Origin: Amphiura filiformis
Lineage: Eukaryota; Echinodermata; Ophiuroidea; Amphilepidida; Amphiuridae
Reading direction: 5' to 3'
Assembly (NCBI RefSeq): GCF_039555335.1
Contig: NC_092631.1
Coordinates: 5,895,481-5,959,480 of the forward strand
DNA: 64,000 nucleotides
In this document: positions 57,601 to 62,038 of the stretch, one piece after another
Numbering within the stretch: position 1 is the first letter of the stretch
Layout: each line of letters begins with the position of its first letter
Notes under the pieces: generated by a model
Told to the model about the DNA's origin: nothing
Databases searched by the model: none
The model's input: the letters and a program-made list of their open reading frames with translations, nothing else
Translations under genes and position numbers: made by a program

Positions 57601-60038
57601 GGGGGGGGGGGTTAGTTGACAGCCTGAATACCAGTCAACTTTGGAGCTCTTTGGTAACAGCACAGCAAAACTTACTTATCACAGTGTTGTTATAGTAGAA
57701 ACATGACATATGTTTCCTTACCTGTAATCTGGTGGTATATTTCAGGTAGGACAGCATTGAGTGCGTTGGGATTAGGGTCAGTAGAAACATGCTATGTTTC
57801 CTTACATCAGGTGACGGCATGTTTCAGGTATGACATCATTAATGTATTGGGGTTAGAGTCAGTAGAAACATGCTATGTTTCCTTACCTGTGAGCTGATGG
57901 CATGTTTCAGGTATGACAGTATTAGTGCATTGGGATTTAAGTCAGTAGAAACACGCTACTTTTTCTTACCTGTGAGCTGATGGCATGTTTCAGGTATGAC
58001 AGCATTAGTGCATTGGGATTAGGACCAACAAATGCCTGCATGAGAATCATATCTGAAACAAAGAAAGGAAAAAACAATACATCATTTAAAACTTAAATTC
58101 ATAACATAATGACAATCTTCAACACTATAAACCTACCTACAGCAATTTGGCTAATTGCTTTTAAAACATGAAGATTTCATTTAAATCTGGTCAAGCAGAC
58201 ATACCTATTTTTGACGGACGAACCAGCATTGCGACTGAAACCTTCAGTCTTCACCTGGGTTGTGATGCTAATGACCTTGAGTACCAGATTACTTCTGGAA
58301 TATATCCCAATTGGCAAGGAATGTTCTGATTCTGTCCCAGCTGTGAAAAAGTTTTGTCTGGACCGTCCCTCCACTGAATGGTTGCTCAGCCCTAACCCAG
58401 ATTGCCTCTATTGGTCTTGTTATAAATGTATATGTAGATGTGTCACAAGTTGTTATTTTTTGTATTTGTAATAATGTATAAAATAATTTGGAATATGTCA
58501 CAATATCAGGTATTTCTATATCAAATCATTTTTTCAAGATTTTGCACGCATTGGACTTTGAACTTGACAGGAATGACGGGGTACGCAAAGTGTGTGAGCA
58601 TGTATATGCGCTTTTTGTGTGTTAAAGATAACCCTGCTCCTAACTTAAATCTCTCTTTAGGGAGTGTTCATTAATACTTTGGTAGGGGGGGCTGGTCTAA
58701 CTCAAAATTTTCGCTCGAAAACTTTTTGACCCCCCTTCGATGGACCGCTAAACTTTTTTGACCCCCCTCTTTTGGCAGACAAAACTTTTTTGACCCCCCC
58801 CCCCATTATCGTATAACAAACATTATACTTGAATAGTGTTGTTTCCAGTGGTGTGGTATCTGGGTCACATGTGAGGAAAGAAAATGTTTGAAACATTCCC
58901 GCTGAATTGCACATGAAATACAAGCACTTGGAAATTTTCATTTGATACTTAATTTAGATTTGTCCCAAATCAGGGTGTTTATCTGATTTTAGAGGGATAA
59001 GTGCAATATAGGGGATTTATTTGGAGGTTCATAGGCACAGCAGCATAATTTGGATACGTGGCTATTAATATGATAGTACTTAATGCACATGATCCACAAA
59101 AAATTTGGCCATATTGAAGCTTGAATGGTCAAATATCGTTAAAATTGAACTAATTTAGGCAAAAAGCTAAAATGGTCAAATATGAGATTAATTTGGTCAA
59201 AATCACGCAAATGTACACAGGCATCCGTTTTGACCCTCGAAGACCGTGGCACCTGCCTGTGCCCACCCAGGCTGCCCTATGGTATATAATCTAACCATGG
59301 GAGAGCTCATGGGCCTATGTGTACCAAAATAATTTTGCAATGAGAAATAGTAAACTGATTTTTGCGTGCAAAGAAATCCAATTTATTTGCAATATTTTCT
59401 TGATTTAGTTGTATTTTGATCAGATTGATACATAATCATGTTTGTACCCTACTTTGAAGAGATATAATATTCTATGATACATGTAGAAGTGCCAGTATTT
59501 CTTAGCAAACCCAGATGTTATATATGTTGCTACTTGCTGATCATCTTTAATGTTATATTATTAAATTAATAGGGGTGTGTACATGTACACTAAGTGCCAT
59601 CAAGTTTTTTGAAAAAAAGCACTGAAAACCAAAACTTCCACGTGTTAAAAGTGATATAGAAGGTCTCAATGCGCGCGAAGCGCGCTAAAATTGTGGGTTT
59701 TAAAACTTTTTGCCCCCCCTTTCCTACCACCTAAAACTTTTTGGTCCCCCTCTTTTAAGGTACAAAACTTTTTGGCCCCCTCCCTTTTACCCCCCCCACC
59801 AAAGTATTTCTGAACACTCACTTATGTTCCCAAAGCAACATGCCATGTATAATCTACCTATTGTACATACCTGTTAGTCTGCAGGTGTCACCTGACACCC
59901 CAGGGGGTAAAATCCTCTTAAGTTGAGTACTCCATTGCACATCAGACCAACGTTCCCGCCATGCCTGCATCAACATGTCATGAACGCCAGCTATGCGCTG
60001 CTGCATTATCTCCATGATGGAAAACGTTTTATCGCTGC
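24531..60038 (-). CDS. MED24: Mediator complex subunit 24, whole gene model (22 coding exons)
   Basis: MED24 is a tail-module subunit of the Mediator complex in the nucleus, linking activators to RNA polymerase II. I recognised it from the N-terminal block (MLMQAWRERWSDVQW) and from collinear conserved blocks through CHG..EECILLCQALL, FVEQL, ELKWHAFTYLK, LLGVLGHMMSG, LLFDISFLMLCH-like, GGVYWFC and PSKLRRLLS. The recognised exons give about 970 residues, close to the roughly 990 of the vertebrate protein. An extra 36-residue exon and a missing C-terminal end of about 80 residues partly offset each other. Splice phases agree at all but one junction: exon 3 has a 1-nt frame break. Five exons have tandem partial copies beside them. 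A kinase-NHL gene lies in the intron between exons 11 and 12 on the other strand. Confidence 0.93.
24680..24866. mobile_element. MITE, copy 2 of the 17294-17495 family
   Basis: CCTCAAGTTTGGTAGTGAC at the left and its inverted counterpart GTCACTTCCGAACTTGAGG at the right; it lies in MED24 intron 21. Confidence 0.7.
25637..26553. mobile_element. hAT-like nonautonomous element (delta), 917 bp
   Basis: Ends CAGGGTTCCCGTTA and TAACGGGAAGCCTG (one mismatch in inverted comparison). An exact 8-bp duplication CTGTGCAC flanks it at 25629-25636 and 26554-26561, diagnostic of hAT elements. The interior has repeated GTCC/GACGC-rich pieces near both ends and no transposase. Part of its interior recurs near 51525-51860. 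Confidence 0.88.
26786..26879 (-). CDS. MED24: MED24 exon 21
   Basis: Encodes DVGGLKDDGRPSKLRRLLSA and EEDGG, matching the conserved PSKLMRLLSS region. Acceptor TTATAG, donor GTAAGA; leaves 1 nt for exon 22. Confidence 0.88.
27387..27814. mobile_element. MITE with TATGTGACGTGTCATG termini, copy 1
   Basis: About 40-bp inverted ends (TGTGACGTGTCATGTCAAAA and complement), 428 bp in all. Other copies: 47190-47604 (left end decayed) and 50098-50514. Open frames inside it recur in all copies but show no protein family. Confidence 0.88.
27863..28426. mobile_element. MITE with AGTTCGGGGGCACT termini, inserted beside a MED24 donor site
   Basis: AGTTCGGGGGCACT at the left and AGTGCCCCCGAACT at the right are perfect complements. 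The interior has GAGACGTCT-type repeats and a perfect hairpin (CAATTTTACTATCCAATTC with its complement, 28148-28187). Its right edge is 8 nt from the 5' splice site of MED24 exon 20. Confidence 0.82.
28435..28505 (-). CDS. MED24: MED24 exon 20
   Basis: Encodes DVKSKESPFRLRGRKRARGD then LDRD, matching the basic KKRHREDIED region (likely nuclear-localising, by family). Donor GTGAGTTC runs straight into the MITE at 28426. Confidence 0.85.
28563..29220. mobile_element. TTAA-flanked foldback element, 658 bp
   Basis: GGGATCTAAAATGAGCGTTT at the left and AAACGCTCATTCTAGATCCC at the right; TTAA on both sides (28559-28562, 29221-29224). Nearly the entire element is an inverted repeat, including the centre around 28810-28960. 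A decayed related copy is split by another insertion at 54590-55470. Confidence 0.88.
29330..29712 (+). mobile_element. tRNA-derived SINE with conserved central domain
   Basis: A B-box-like GGGTTCAAGCCCC near 29390 is followed by a central block with CGGGGATCTCCGGTTTCCTC, then GCTGCAACCAGCCTAG and a GCACTATATAAA 3' end. This order (Pol III head, conserved middle, LINE-like tail) is typical of deuterostome SINEs. The A box is degenerate. Confidence 0.75.
29713..30231. other. MED24 intron 19 remainder, nothing recognised
   Basis: Intronic sequence between the SINE and exon 19; no gene or terminal repeats recognised. Confidence 0.4.
30232..30423 (-). CDS. MED24: MED24 exon 19
   Basis: Encodes VEAAFALFQFDIEQLTLTLI and RRILPRLLSD...DPMGHALAKL, collinear with the LGHILPGLLTD...GTALAKLA block. 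Acceptor TTCTAG, donor GTTAGT; phase 1 in and out. Confidence 0.92.
30974..31272 (-). CDS. MED24: MED24 exon 18
   Basis: The longest coding exon (299 nt). It starts with NTMMTTIIKKM after YDNE of exon 17 and contains STEVLSSIFHGILKRG and CGGVYWFCRGVIFELV, matching the GGVYWFC signature. Phase 2 in, phase 1 out. Confidence 0.93.
31911..32146. mobile_element. Foldback MITE with ATCAAGCAAAATCAG termini
   Basis: ATCAAGCAAAATCAGTCGGA at the left and TCCGACTGATTTTGCTTGAT at the right are perfect complements; inner arms pair around AACTCTTTAAAAAGAGTT. A related copy with diverged ends lies at about 41986-42180. Confidence 0.85.
32586..32767 (-). CDS. MED24: MED24 exon 17
   Basis: Encodes KIVDSLKGKLCCVPICCVAW then LCSHI..., matching ITDNIKGKVCSLAVCAVAWL, and ends MQMYDNE before phase 2. 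Acceptor TTCCAG, donor GTAGGT. Confidence 0.92.
32768..33465. other. MED24 intron 16 part, nothing recognised
   Basis: No gene or strong repeat was recognised between exon 17 and the foldback element at 33466. Confidence 0.4.
33466..33721. mobile_element. Foldback MITE with TATATTGAGGGTT termini
   Basis: TATATTGAGGGTTCAGAACC at the left pairs with GGCTCGCAACCCTCGATATA at the right with a few mismatches; about 255 bp. Confidence 0.65.
33826..33916 (-). CDS. MED24: MED24 exon 16
   Basis: Encodes WNEVCTTVPYVIQELLNAWE then HGNISVENIQ, matching WHEACLSISAAILEILNAWE. Phase 2 in, phase 0 out. Confidence 0.92.
34860..35316 (-). repeat. MED24 exon 15 with two tandem partial copies
   Basis: The full exon is 35153-35316. 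A close copy of its last part plus donor-side intron ends at about 35006 (period 147 bp), and a decayed third copy is marked by GGTTTGGGGCTGCTATCATC near 34950 (140 bp further). The copies lie transcript-downstream and lack the acceptor; the second copy keeps the TATACTTAC donor sequence. Confidence 0.88.
35153..35316 (-). CDS. MED24: MED24 exon 15
   Basis: Encodes MVITNGGESFFETWALQSLP and ends TGFEFKT; SFFETW matches the PFFETWMQ block. Acceptor CCACAG, donor GTAAGT, phase 2 out. Confidence 0.92.
35397..36068. mobile_element. TIR element with internal CACATACTGACGTATTTGC repeats
   Basis: Left end AATTCGTTGGTCGTATCACA and right end TGTGATACGGCCGACGAATT are near-complements. The motif CACATACTGACGTATTTGC or a variant occurs at least five times inside and is also part of both ends. 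No coding capacity. It lies in MED24 intron 14. Confidence 0.8.
36570..36890. mobile_element. Foldback unit around GGACTCGTC arms
   Basis: GACGAGTCCGTTTT (36661-36674) is inverted as AAAACGGACTCGTC about 110 bp away. Outward, GCATATGATGTAGATTT-like and AGGAGAGCAG arms also pair imperfectly. Confidence 0.6.
37150..37715. repeat. Minisatellite, about 126-bp unit, 4-5 copies
   Basis: Each unit contains CCTTAATGACCTTAAATGAA, GTCATAAGGATCATTGCAT and CAGCTCAAT...GAGCATTTT followed by TGACCTTTGACCCC. The copies near 37289, 37415 (variant TGATCTTTGACC) and 37541 are clearest; the last is truncated at about 37715. Confidence 0.9.
37965..38088 (-). CDS. MED24: MED24 exon 14
   Basis: Encodes ...RAVLFDISFLMLCHIAQLYG then AE, almost identical to the vertebrate LLFDISFLMLCHVAQTYG block. 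Phase 2 in, phase 0 out. Confidence 0.95.
38490..38632 (-). CDS. MED24: MED24 exon 13
   Basis: Encodes TLENDYNKNPEELLGVLGHM then MSGQSFELI...SGKLKKFAAKYI, matching SPEGLLGVLGHMLSGKSLDLL. Phase 0 in, phase 2 out. Confidence 0.95.
39101..40012. mobile_element. CAGGG-ended DNA element (alpha), 912 bp
   Basis: Ends CAGGGATGCCAGT and its exact complement ACTGGCATCCCTG. The 6-bp duplication GTTATG flanks it (39095-39100, 40013-40018). The interior has GCGGAGCGAGCGTAGCGAG and GGGCAAAGCCC tracts and no transposase. It splits one unit of the tandem copies of MED24 exon 12. Confidence 0.88.
40114..40906. mobile_element. CAGG-ended DNA element (beta), 793 bp, with a nested foldback
   Basis: Ends CAGGCATTGAGTTTT and AAAACTCAATCCCTG; 6-bp duplication GTTACG on both sides (40108-40113, 40907-40912). 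Repeated GGTGTGCTGNAAATCGCAC blocks occur near both ends. A foldback with TTTAGAATGTCCCTG arms (about 40436-40775) sits inside. It splits a second unit of the exon 12 tandem copies. Confidence 0.88.
41063..41174 (-). CDS. MED24: MED24 exon 12
   Basis: Encodes GETKRIPPHVPVESQPAKIP then LIIKAEPTVTRMLT, matching LILRAEPTVTNIL. Phase 2 in, phase 0 out. The first downstream donor (GTAAGTG) gives the correct phase. Confidence 0.93.
41175..43181. other. MED24 intron 11 part, upstream of the nested kinase gene
   Basis: Contains a diverged foldback copy (about 41986-42180) related to 31911-32146 and a stretch with AATTAGCACCCAGGTG-type repeats (42505-42780). No obvious TATA box or initiator for the nested gene could be singled out. 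Confidence 0.4.
43182..43954 (+). CDS. Kinase-NHL gene exon 1: protein kinase domain
   Basis: All catalytic residues (VAAK Lys, HKD Asp, DFG Asp) are present, so an active kinase is expected; HRD reads HKD. After CHLKE the frame must shift: removing an AG dinucleotide from GAGAG, or adding one base, continues into AIPADMPQPIADLLRQCW and KRPSIEHIISV, the normal kinase C-lobe end. Without the shift the protein stops at 43881-43883, shortly before the last helices. The exon ends at 43954 before GTAAGT. Confidence 0.85.
43182..46378 (+). CDS. TKL/ZAK-like protein kinase fused to an NHL-type beta-propeller (two exons)
   Basis: Exon 1 (43182-43954) holds a kinase domain and exon 2 (45515-46378) a propeller of about 287 residues. 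Splice signals are canonical (GTAAGT; TTTTTCAG) and the join is phase 0. Kinase motifs, numbered from the chosen Met: GSGGFG loop 22-27, catalytic Lys 46, HKDLKSNN with Asp 132, DFG 150-152, FPWMAPE, then PFKGL and RQCW..D..KRPS. FPWMAPE and PFKGL resemble MAP3K20/ZAK and mixed-lineage kinases. Exon 2 has repeated blades such as VAVSPKGDIAIIDWSSKVKV. A 1-nt frame break lies at GAGAG near 43845. The Met at 43182 is preferred because upstream residues are hydrophobic and intron-like. Fusion is inferred from splice compatibility; transcripts were not seen. Confidence 0.72.
43955..45514 (+). other. Intron of the kinase-NHL gene with two foldback elements
   Basis: Foldback at about 44506-44820: arms CTTTGGTCTTCAG.TGGGTGGA and TCCACCCAGCTGAAGACCAAAG, with outer arms TTTTTGGTTAGGTGGAAT and ATCTAACCAGAAGG. 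A second element, 44976-45408, is listed separately. Confidence 0.65.
44976..45408. mobile_element. Foldback MITE, 433 bp, whole-length inverted repeat
   Basis: TAAACTGGCCTCAAAAAGAA at the left and TTCTTTTTGAGGCCAGTTTA at the right are perfect complements, and symmetry continues inward through AAGGTCATATCTTAAAAT and CCAACTGACAC for almost the full length. Confidence 0.9.
45515..46378 (+). CDS. Kinase-NHL gene exon 2: NHL-type beta-propeller
   Basis: Opens in phase 0 with ITTTAITVWQQQ and runs to a TGA at 46376-46378. Successive blades of about 40-45 residues show the pattern aliphatic-A-V/L-x-x-x-G-x-I-x-V/I-x-D/E-W (for example GLATDAADHVYVGDVES, FLAVTSQDTIVVAEWFK, IAMSRNGTKLIVGAWGS). Such propellers bind protein or RNA; the partner is unknown. 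Similar domains occur in TRIM2/TRIM3/TRIM71-type proteins, but no RING, B-box or filamin domain is seen nearby. Confidence 0.8.
   Translation: MTTTAITVWQQQIITTPWVLEKRFGSDGPGKLHHYIQDVAVSPKGDIAIIDWSSKVKVCSNDGVYKYSIDTTHGKPFPRQIASSSDGSTYFITNETNCVKVYSDDCKSKGQWVSLGPQATSSPHPCLLGLATDAADHVYVGDVESMHINKHKQDGSYVTSIKVGIKPKFLAVTSQDTIVVAEWFKPPQIVSNTGQVLCTLKYPADESQWDCSGVYCYRDTVFVTNLTKSWTHEILCYSLSGQYLGRIPIPDASPRCIAMSRNGTKLIVGAWGSYCDMYVLPKFIGNF
46379..47189. other. MED24 intron 11, 3' flank of the nested gene
   Basis: No gene was recognised. AATAAA sequences near 46820 and 46890 are possible polyadenylation signals for the nested gene, but the distance is long and support is weak. Confidence 0.3.
47190..47604. 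mobile_element. MITE of the TATGTGACGTGTCATG family, copy 2
   Basis: From about GGAGAAATAGCCAAAAATCT it follows the copies at 27387 and 50098 throughout and ends TTTTGACATGACACGTCACA; the left terminal repeat is decayed. Confidence 0.85.
47939..48025 (-). CDS. MED24: MED24 exon 11
   Basis: Encodes TDCMQQLLPQFAKLGLLTES then QVRDLLAK, matching the LLQECGKQGLLSEASVNNLMAK block. Acceptor TTCCAG, donor GTAAGA; phase 2 in and out. Confidence 0.92.
48970..49262 (-). pseudogene. LINE reverse-transcriptase C-terminal fragment
   Basis: The minus strand encodes SSFHFAPPTVWNLLPSNLRN then IPHFLNLNASLK, the F-x-x-P-x-x-W-N-x-L-P-x-x-L-R signature found at the end of many non-LTR retrotransposon ORF2 proteins (CR1/L2-type). 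The stretch downstream (49060-48970) would be the LINE 3' tail. Only the tail of the element is present. Confidence 0.8.
49440..49547 (-). CDS. MED24: MED24 exon 10, extra 108-nt acidic exon
   Basis: Bounded by ACACAG and GTATGT and open in the frame required by exon 9; phase 2 in and out, so it can be skipped without frame loss. It encodes NPRAGRSENQDDGPEKNGSS then TPDVEVENHV, with no counterpart in the vertebrate protein. It may be a lineage-specific or alternatively spliced linker. Confidence 0.7.
49860..49999 (-). CDS. MED24: MED24 exon 9
   Basis: Encodes LPQIMSKLKDYRLNSGDAGD then FEQLMNFNVLLDLVDSKY, matching IPQVLVKLKKY...FEFLLKLTPLLDKAD. Donor GTAAGT, phase 2 out. Confidence 0.92.
50022..50092 (-). 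repeat. Decayed copy of part of MED24 exon 9
   Basis: The + strand reads CATCAACAAGAACAAGAAGA and GTTGCTCAAAGCAGA, about 80% like exon 9 (49870-49930) in the same orientation, offset by about 160 bp. Here the copy lies transcript-upstream of the intact exon. It ends where the MITE at 50098 begins. Confidence 0.75.
50098..50514. mobile_element. MITE of the TATGTGACGTGTCATG family, copy 3
   Basis: Complete copy: TGTGACGTGTCATGTTAAAA to TTTTGACATGACACGTCACA, about 95% like the copy at 27387. Confidence 0.9.
50518..50925. mobile_element. TGGGCTATTCC-type piece followed by a G-tract foldback
   Basis: 50518-50720 is a diverged TGGGCTATTCCAGTTGAAA element. 50728-50925 is a separate foldback: ACTTGTTG...AAAATAATGCAC...CTGAGATGTTG pairs with CAACATCTCAG...GTGCATTATTTT...CAACAAGT around a CGAAGGGGG run. 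Confidence 0.75.
51257..51474 (-). repeat. Perfect 109-bp tandem duplication of MED24 exon 8 end plus donor
   Basis: 51257-51365 and 51366-51474 are identical by eye. Each contains the 3' part of exon 8 and the CTTAC donor region. Only the 51366-51488 copy has the acceptor. Use of the distal donor (51266) would read into an early stop. Confidence 0.92.
51375..51488 (-). CDS. MED24: MED24 exon 8
   Basis: Encodes NVPRSSVYIELCRACFMGLI then EELKWHAFTYLK, matching ACFVGLI...EELKWTAFTFLK. Phase 0 in and out; acceptor TTACAG, donor GTAAGT. Confidence 0.95.
51489..52138. other. MED24 intron 7 part with a decayed relative of element delta
   Basis: CCGTGATATTCCATCCCAAT and GTCAGTTTTGGTATGAAT (51525-51860) parallel the interior of 25637-26553; ends are not preserved. 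Confidence 0.5.
52139..52679. mobile_element. TTAA-flanked MITE, AGCCATAATG termini
   Basis: AGCCATAATGTGTGATTTGC at the left and GCAAATCACACATTATGGCT at the right are perfect complements; TTAA at 52135-52138 and 52680-52683. Confidence 0.88.
52689..52971. mobile_element. TGGGCTATTCC-family element ending 11 bp from MED24 exon 7
   Basis: GGGCTATTCCTGTTGAAAT to GGAATAGCCCA with GGAAGA..TCTTCC blocks. It ends just outside the 5' splice site of exon 7 (52983). Confidence 0.8.
52983..53148 (-). CDS. MED24: MED24 exon 7
   Basis: Encodes IPMLDVINLPQSSNTLELRS...MTFMEASLNLTSDMQPFVEQLI, matching GTMNLTGETQSLVEQL. Phase 2 in, phase 0 out. Confidence 0.93.
53600..54185. repeat. GTGAGTGA-rich simple-sequence tract
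   Basis: Degenerate (GTGAGTGAATGA)n and GTGAGCAAG-type units for nearly 600 bp in MED24 intron 6. Long His/Ser/Leu/Thr-rich open frames on the minus strand are artefacts of this repeat. Confidence 0.9.
54229..54325 (-). CDS. MED24: MED24 exon 6
   Basis: Encodes SAVDQILNVAWKEKSDTTLR then ERLEKSYNEIL. Similarity to vertebrate MED24 is weak here, but phases (1 in, 2 out), splice sites and position fit. Confidence 0.8.
54590..55470. mobile_element. Nested elements: TTAAGGG-type copy split by a CCCGAGG element
   Basis: 54590-54685 and 55335-55470 match left and inner parts of the element at 28563-29220. Between them is an insertion with CATTGTGAAAAATCTAACAT and inverted counterpart, and with two tandem 94-bp copies (54868-54961, 54962-55055) starting AATTCATAACCGTCAC. 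Confidence 0.7.
55589..55681 (-). CDS. MED24: MED24 exon 5
   Basis: Encodes DVWKEIERIVNAAKLALNPS then SSLQTPGSPRQ, matching the SSW.AIEHSLLKL region loosely. Phase 1 in and out; donor GTAAGA. Confidence 0.85.
55750..55906. mobile_element. Foldback MITE, arms about 65 bp
   Basis: ATTCTTTAAACTATTCGGCT is mirrored by AGCCGAATAGTTTAAAGAAT; the inner arms AGAGGCAACAGTTTCA and TGAAACTGTTGCCTCT are perfect. It lies about 70 bp from the exon 5 acceptor. Confidence 0.9.
56130..56345. repeat. Degenerate interstitial telomere-like tract (CCCTAA-type)
   Basis: Many CCTAACC, ACCCTAA and CCTTAACC units with frequent substitutions over about 200 bp, in MED24 intron 4. Confidence 0.75.
56711..56934 (-). 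CDS. MED24: MED24 exon 4
   Basis: Encodes CHGPPEECILLCQALLQALH then WLVKSS...LLHIAKLEDS, very close to CHGKAEECIGLCRALLSALHWLL and LLHIAKLEE. Phase 2 in, phase 1 out. Confidence 0.96.
57328..57445 (-). CDS. MED24: MED24 exon 3, with a 1-nt frame break
   Basis: The start reads VVSHTAMFSALLRYQDIS in the frame set by exon 2, and the end reads CMRSLLELLSMCMTKI in the frame required by exon 4. Together they match MVSYSSVLTAISKFDDF...LCVQALLDIMDMF. The frames differ by one base, lost near 57380-57390. An assembly error or a real defect are both possible. Confidence 0.85.
57690..58052 (-). repeat. Tandem partial copies of MED24 exon 2 (about 83-bp period, four units)
   Basis: The intact exon is 57970-58052. 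Its 3' half plus CTTAC donor and the link AGTAGAAACATGCTATGTTT recur with donors at about 57886, 57805 and 57722, each more decayed. All extra units lie transcript-downstream and lack the acceptor. Confidence 0.9.
57970..58052 (-). CDS. MED24: MED24 exon 2
   Basis: Encodes MILMQAFVGPNPNALMLSYL then KHAISSQ, matching MIGPSPNPLILSYLKYAISSQ. Phase 1 in, phase 0 out; acceptor TTTCAG, donor GTAAGA. Confidence 0.95.
58662..59819. mobile_element. TIR element, 1.16 kb, GAGTGTTCA termini
   Basis: GAGTGTTCATTAATACTTTG at the left and CAAAGTATTTCTGAACACTC at the right, each followed inward by a run of G/C (GGGGGG) and AAAACTTTTTG.CCCCC repeats. No coding capacity. Confidence 0.82.
59871..60038 (-). CDS. 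MED24: MED24 exon 1 (first coding exon)
   Basis: ATG at 60013-60015 begins MEIMQQRIAGVHDMLMQAWR then ERWSDVQW, matching the vertebrate LKQAILQAWKERWSDYQW start. A CTAACAG acceptor at 60039-60045 shows a 5' untranslated exon further upstream, not identified. Donor GTATGT; 1 nt carried over. Confidence 0.93.
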
Positions 60039-60193
60039 CTGTTAGAAACAAGCAAAGAAACAAACACTATAATATCATAGGCCATGTATTCTGAATTCAC
60101 CACCTGGCATTACATCACAAATATTATATAAATTTTTACACCAATCTAGTTTCAAATTAGAATATCTCCACAATTATCCACCCCAAACTAGCA

Positions 60194-62038
60194 TATGGTC
60201 ATTTTCACGGTAAAGGGTGTAACTTTGGATTTTTAACATTTTAATCCGTAGTGTTCTAATAAAGCCACAGAATTCCATGATTTTTGGCCACATAAGTCAT
60301 CTAGTTAGCAGCTACCTTGGGTAGCATAATCAGCTTTGGGAGTTACTGCGTTCAGTTTTAGCAGGCTTAAATGTACTTAATATTGCCATTTTGAAAAACT
60401 ATAAAAACAGTAACATTTTTGTAAAACCCTGTGTTTTCTTCAGTTAGTTCATGGATAATTTTTCTTATCCTGAAAGTACAGTCATATGTTCAGTAAACAC
60501 TGCCACATTAGATTTAATTGTGAACAGCCCTGTATTTTTGAGAAACGTACTTCGATCTTTGTCGTCTCTGTGGCTTCATTTTCCGTTAACAATTGTTAAC
60601 AAACTTTGTGGGTGTAGCTTTGGTTCATAATTCTTGGTTATTTCTTCACTTCTTCTTGATTCATAACAGTTGTTATCTTAACTTGAAATGGGTAACAAAA
60701 ATTAGTCGATTTGCAAGCTTTTAAAATTTTTATAAAATCTTGACTTCAAAGTGCCGTTTTTCCGTTAACTTTTTTGAAGCCTCCGAAACAAACTGTTCTG
60801 CAAGCTTGTGCAAATATAAATAAAAGAGCTCATCCAATCTATTTATCAAAATGTAGCAAAGTAGATCCTCAAGTCACATGTTTTTAAATCGTGGAGATAT
60901 ATATCACCGTTTGAAAATGGGACCCAATACAAACTTTCCGTTAACAATTGAAGCCTCCGAAACAAATGAAGCCTCCGAAACAACAATAAGATTAATTATC
61001 ATCTATGCATATCTAAATTGGTGTGTTTGATACTGATATCTGCATTGTAATTATTACTTGATATGTGCAGAATGTCATAAATTAAAAAAAATTTTGACAT
61101 TATGGTTAATGTTTGAAAAATATACTGATACCCAAAAAGCCTGTTTGAGGCTTCACATGCAAAAAACACCATACTTAACAAATGGGTGAAAAACTTAACA
61201 TGTGATAAATCTACAATATCTGCCGCATAGAATCATTGATTCAATATACACAAGAAAATAACAGCTTAGATGATCCCAACACTATTGTTTTCAAAAAAAC
61301 TACTTCTGCAATGTTTAACAATTGTTAACATGAAGCCTCGAAACAAAAAAAATGACTTGCTGTGATAATTAAATTTTGTCACAACTGAAATTCAATACTT
61401 AGAAGCAAAGCATGAAAATTGGTAATTGTGATATTTTTTACCTATTTTTTATGTCAACTTGTAGTGGTTAGCCAAATATTTTACTTTTATGATCACCTGT
61501 GTTGTTAACTGAAGCCTCCGAAACACAAATCGCTTGAATTGCCAATTCTAAAAAATAAGTCCAATTTCTGTGAAACTTGGCTGGGAGGTTCCTTTCATCA
61601 AGTAGTATTTGTACATGAAGTTAGACATTCAAATTATTTTAGGAACCCAATTAAAACATAAAAAATATGTTTAAGGTTTGGAAATTTCCATTGTAAATGA
61701 CACTTGATGTTAAAAATTTTCAAAACTGCAATTACAAACATAGCAAAACATGGTATAAAATTTAACTTATATCTGTTGACTTACTTTGGAATGGGATTTC
61801 ACATGTATTCCAGCTTTCATGTCATAATTTTCTGAGGTTATGTAAAATACATTTTTTCTTATGGAAATGTCAAATTTTTATTAGAAATCAAAAGGTTTAA
61901 GCCTTGAAACATTATTTTACTGGAATTTAAGTTGCTTCTATGCATGATTTCAGTAAACAGTGCTAAACATATTTAAGTGGTTTGAAATTTTGACCCAAAA
62001 AATCAAAAGTTACACCCTTTACTGTGAAAATGACCATA
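60194..62038. mobile_element. TIR element, 1.85 kb, with GTTAAC and GAAGCCTCCGAAACA internal repeats
   Basis: TATGGTCATTTTCACGGTAA and TTACTGTGAAAATGACCATA are inverted ends (one mismatch here, extending to over 30 bp). Five copies of GAAGCCTCCGAAACA or a one-base variant lie inside (about 60775, 60950, 60968, 61332, 61511), most just after GTTAAC. No transposase was seen. Confidence 0.85.
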
